A stretch of DNA of 15,617 nucleotides from Gp7-AA10 sp035636095. Lineage in GTDB: Bacteria; Acidobacteriota; Thermoanaerobaculia; Gp7-AA8. Shown one piece after another: positions 14,897 through 15,617 of the stretch (position 1 is the stretch's first letter; each line of letters opens with the position of its first letter). The notes beneath the pieces were generated by a model. That model did not search any database, was not told the DNA's origin, and was given only the letters and a program-made list of their open reading frames with translations. The stretch spans positions 1-15,617 of the forward strand of contig DASPZU010000033.1 in NCBI GenBank assembly GCA_035636095.1, in the 5' to 3' direction. The translations under genes were made by a program, and so were the position numbers.

Positions 14897-14928
14897 AAAG
14901 GCCGTTGGGTTTGAGCCCAACGGCCTTT
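14897..14928. terminator. Bidirectional intrinsic terminator
   Basis: A perfect 13-bp stem pairs 14897-14909 with 14916-14928 around a 6-nt loop (TTTGAG); each strand ends in a short T run. It sits between the end of the plus-strand membrane-protein gene (14892) and the 3' end of the minus-strand 5S rRNA gene (about 14937), so it can stop transcription arriving from both sides. Confidence 0.88.
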
Positions 14929-14936
14929 GTATTATC

Positions 14937-15051
14937 CCGGCAGCGTCCTACTTTCCCACGCAGTTACCCGCGCAGTAACATCGGCGATGCGGAGCTTAAC
15001 TGCCGTGTTCGGAATGGGAACGGGTGTGACCTCCGCTCTATGACCACCGGA
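14937..15051 (-). rRNA. rrf: 5S ribosomal RNA
   Basis: About 115 nt. On the minus strand it begins near CCGGTGGTCATAGAGCGG and ends AGGACGCTGCCGGG. The two ends pair as a terminal helix of about seven base pairs (CCGGTGG with GCTGCCGG, including wobbles). The internal segment carrying CCCGTTCCCATTCCGAAC is the conserved 5S core. The order 23S then 5S is normal for a bacterial rRNA operon. Ends are estimated to within a few bases. The roughly 83-nt spacer to the 23S gene is too short for a tRNA gene. Confidence 0.93.
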
Positions 15052-15134
15052 AACTTGTCATCATAGAAACAATGAATATGGGCTGGAGTACAAATGCATG
15101 CACGACTGCAGATTCATGAAGATCAAGACACCTT

Positions 15135-15617
<483 letters not shown>

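Noticed and set aside
15052..15134. tRNA gene between 23S and 5S
   Set aside because: The spacer is only about 83 nt and shows no TPsiC-like GGTTCGA motif or cloverleaf pairing.

Overview
The window is bacterial, high in G+C by eye, with tightly packed genes and a surface-polysaccharide flavour. The heptose enzymes and the TMTC-like membrane protein fit a Gram-negative bacterium, perhaps an Acidobacteriota-like soil organism. That placement is a low-confidence guess; the partial 23S rRNA at the right end could settle it.

Layout, left to right. Positions 130-1683 (+) encode a polytopic TMTC/PMT-like glycosyltransferase with a short TPR tail. It converges on, and overlaps, a run of minus-strand genes from about 10027 down to 1622 that has no gaps. 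In transcription order the run is: a GT-C membrane glycosyltransferase, gmhB phosphatase, a transaldolase, an hddA-type heptose kinase, a UDP-galactopyranose-mutase-like flavoprotein, a SAM methyltransferase, a DPM1-like GT2 joined in frame to an hddC-type guanylyltransferase, and an extended-SDR epimerase. Nearly every junction is a 4-8 nt stop/start overlap, so this looks like one operon. A gmhA-like sugar isomerase (10050-10649, +) is divergent from it. It is followed by a second GT-C enzyme (10594-12066, -), paralogous to the first, then a third GT-C-like membrane protein (12114-13997, +) and an unrecognised membrane protein (13990-14892, +). A perfect-stem terminator separates these from a minus-strand rRNA operon end: the 5S gene and the 3' end of 23S.

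How the genes work together. Transaldolase could supply sedoheptulose 7-phosphate. GmhA, HddA, GmhB and HddC then form a complete route to GDP-D-glycero-alpha-D-manno-heptose. The GT2 resembles polyprenyl-phosphate-sugar synthases and is in one open frame with HddC, so the activated heptose may pass straight to a lipid carrier. The several GT-C membrane enzymes could use it outside the cytoplasm. The epimerase, mutase-like protein and methyltransferase suggest further modification of the sugar. The pathway reading rests on family recognition; the polyprenyl-phosphate-heptose idea is inference.

The GT2-HddC joint is made by a translated palindromic repeat, and part of a second copy of that repeat lies at the very start of the window.
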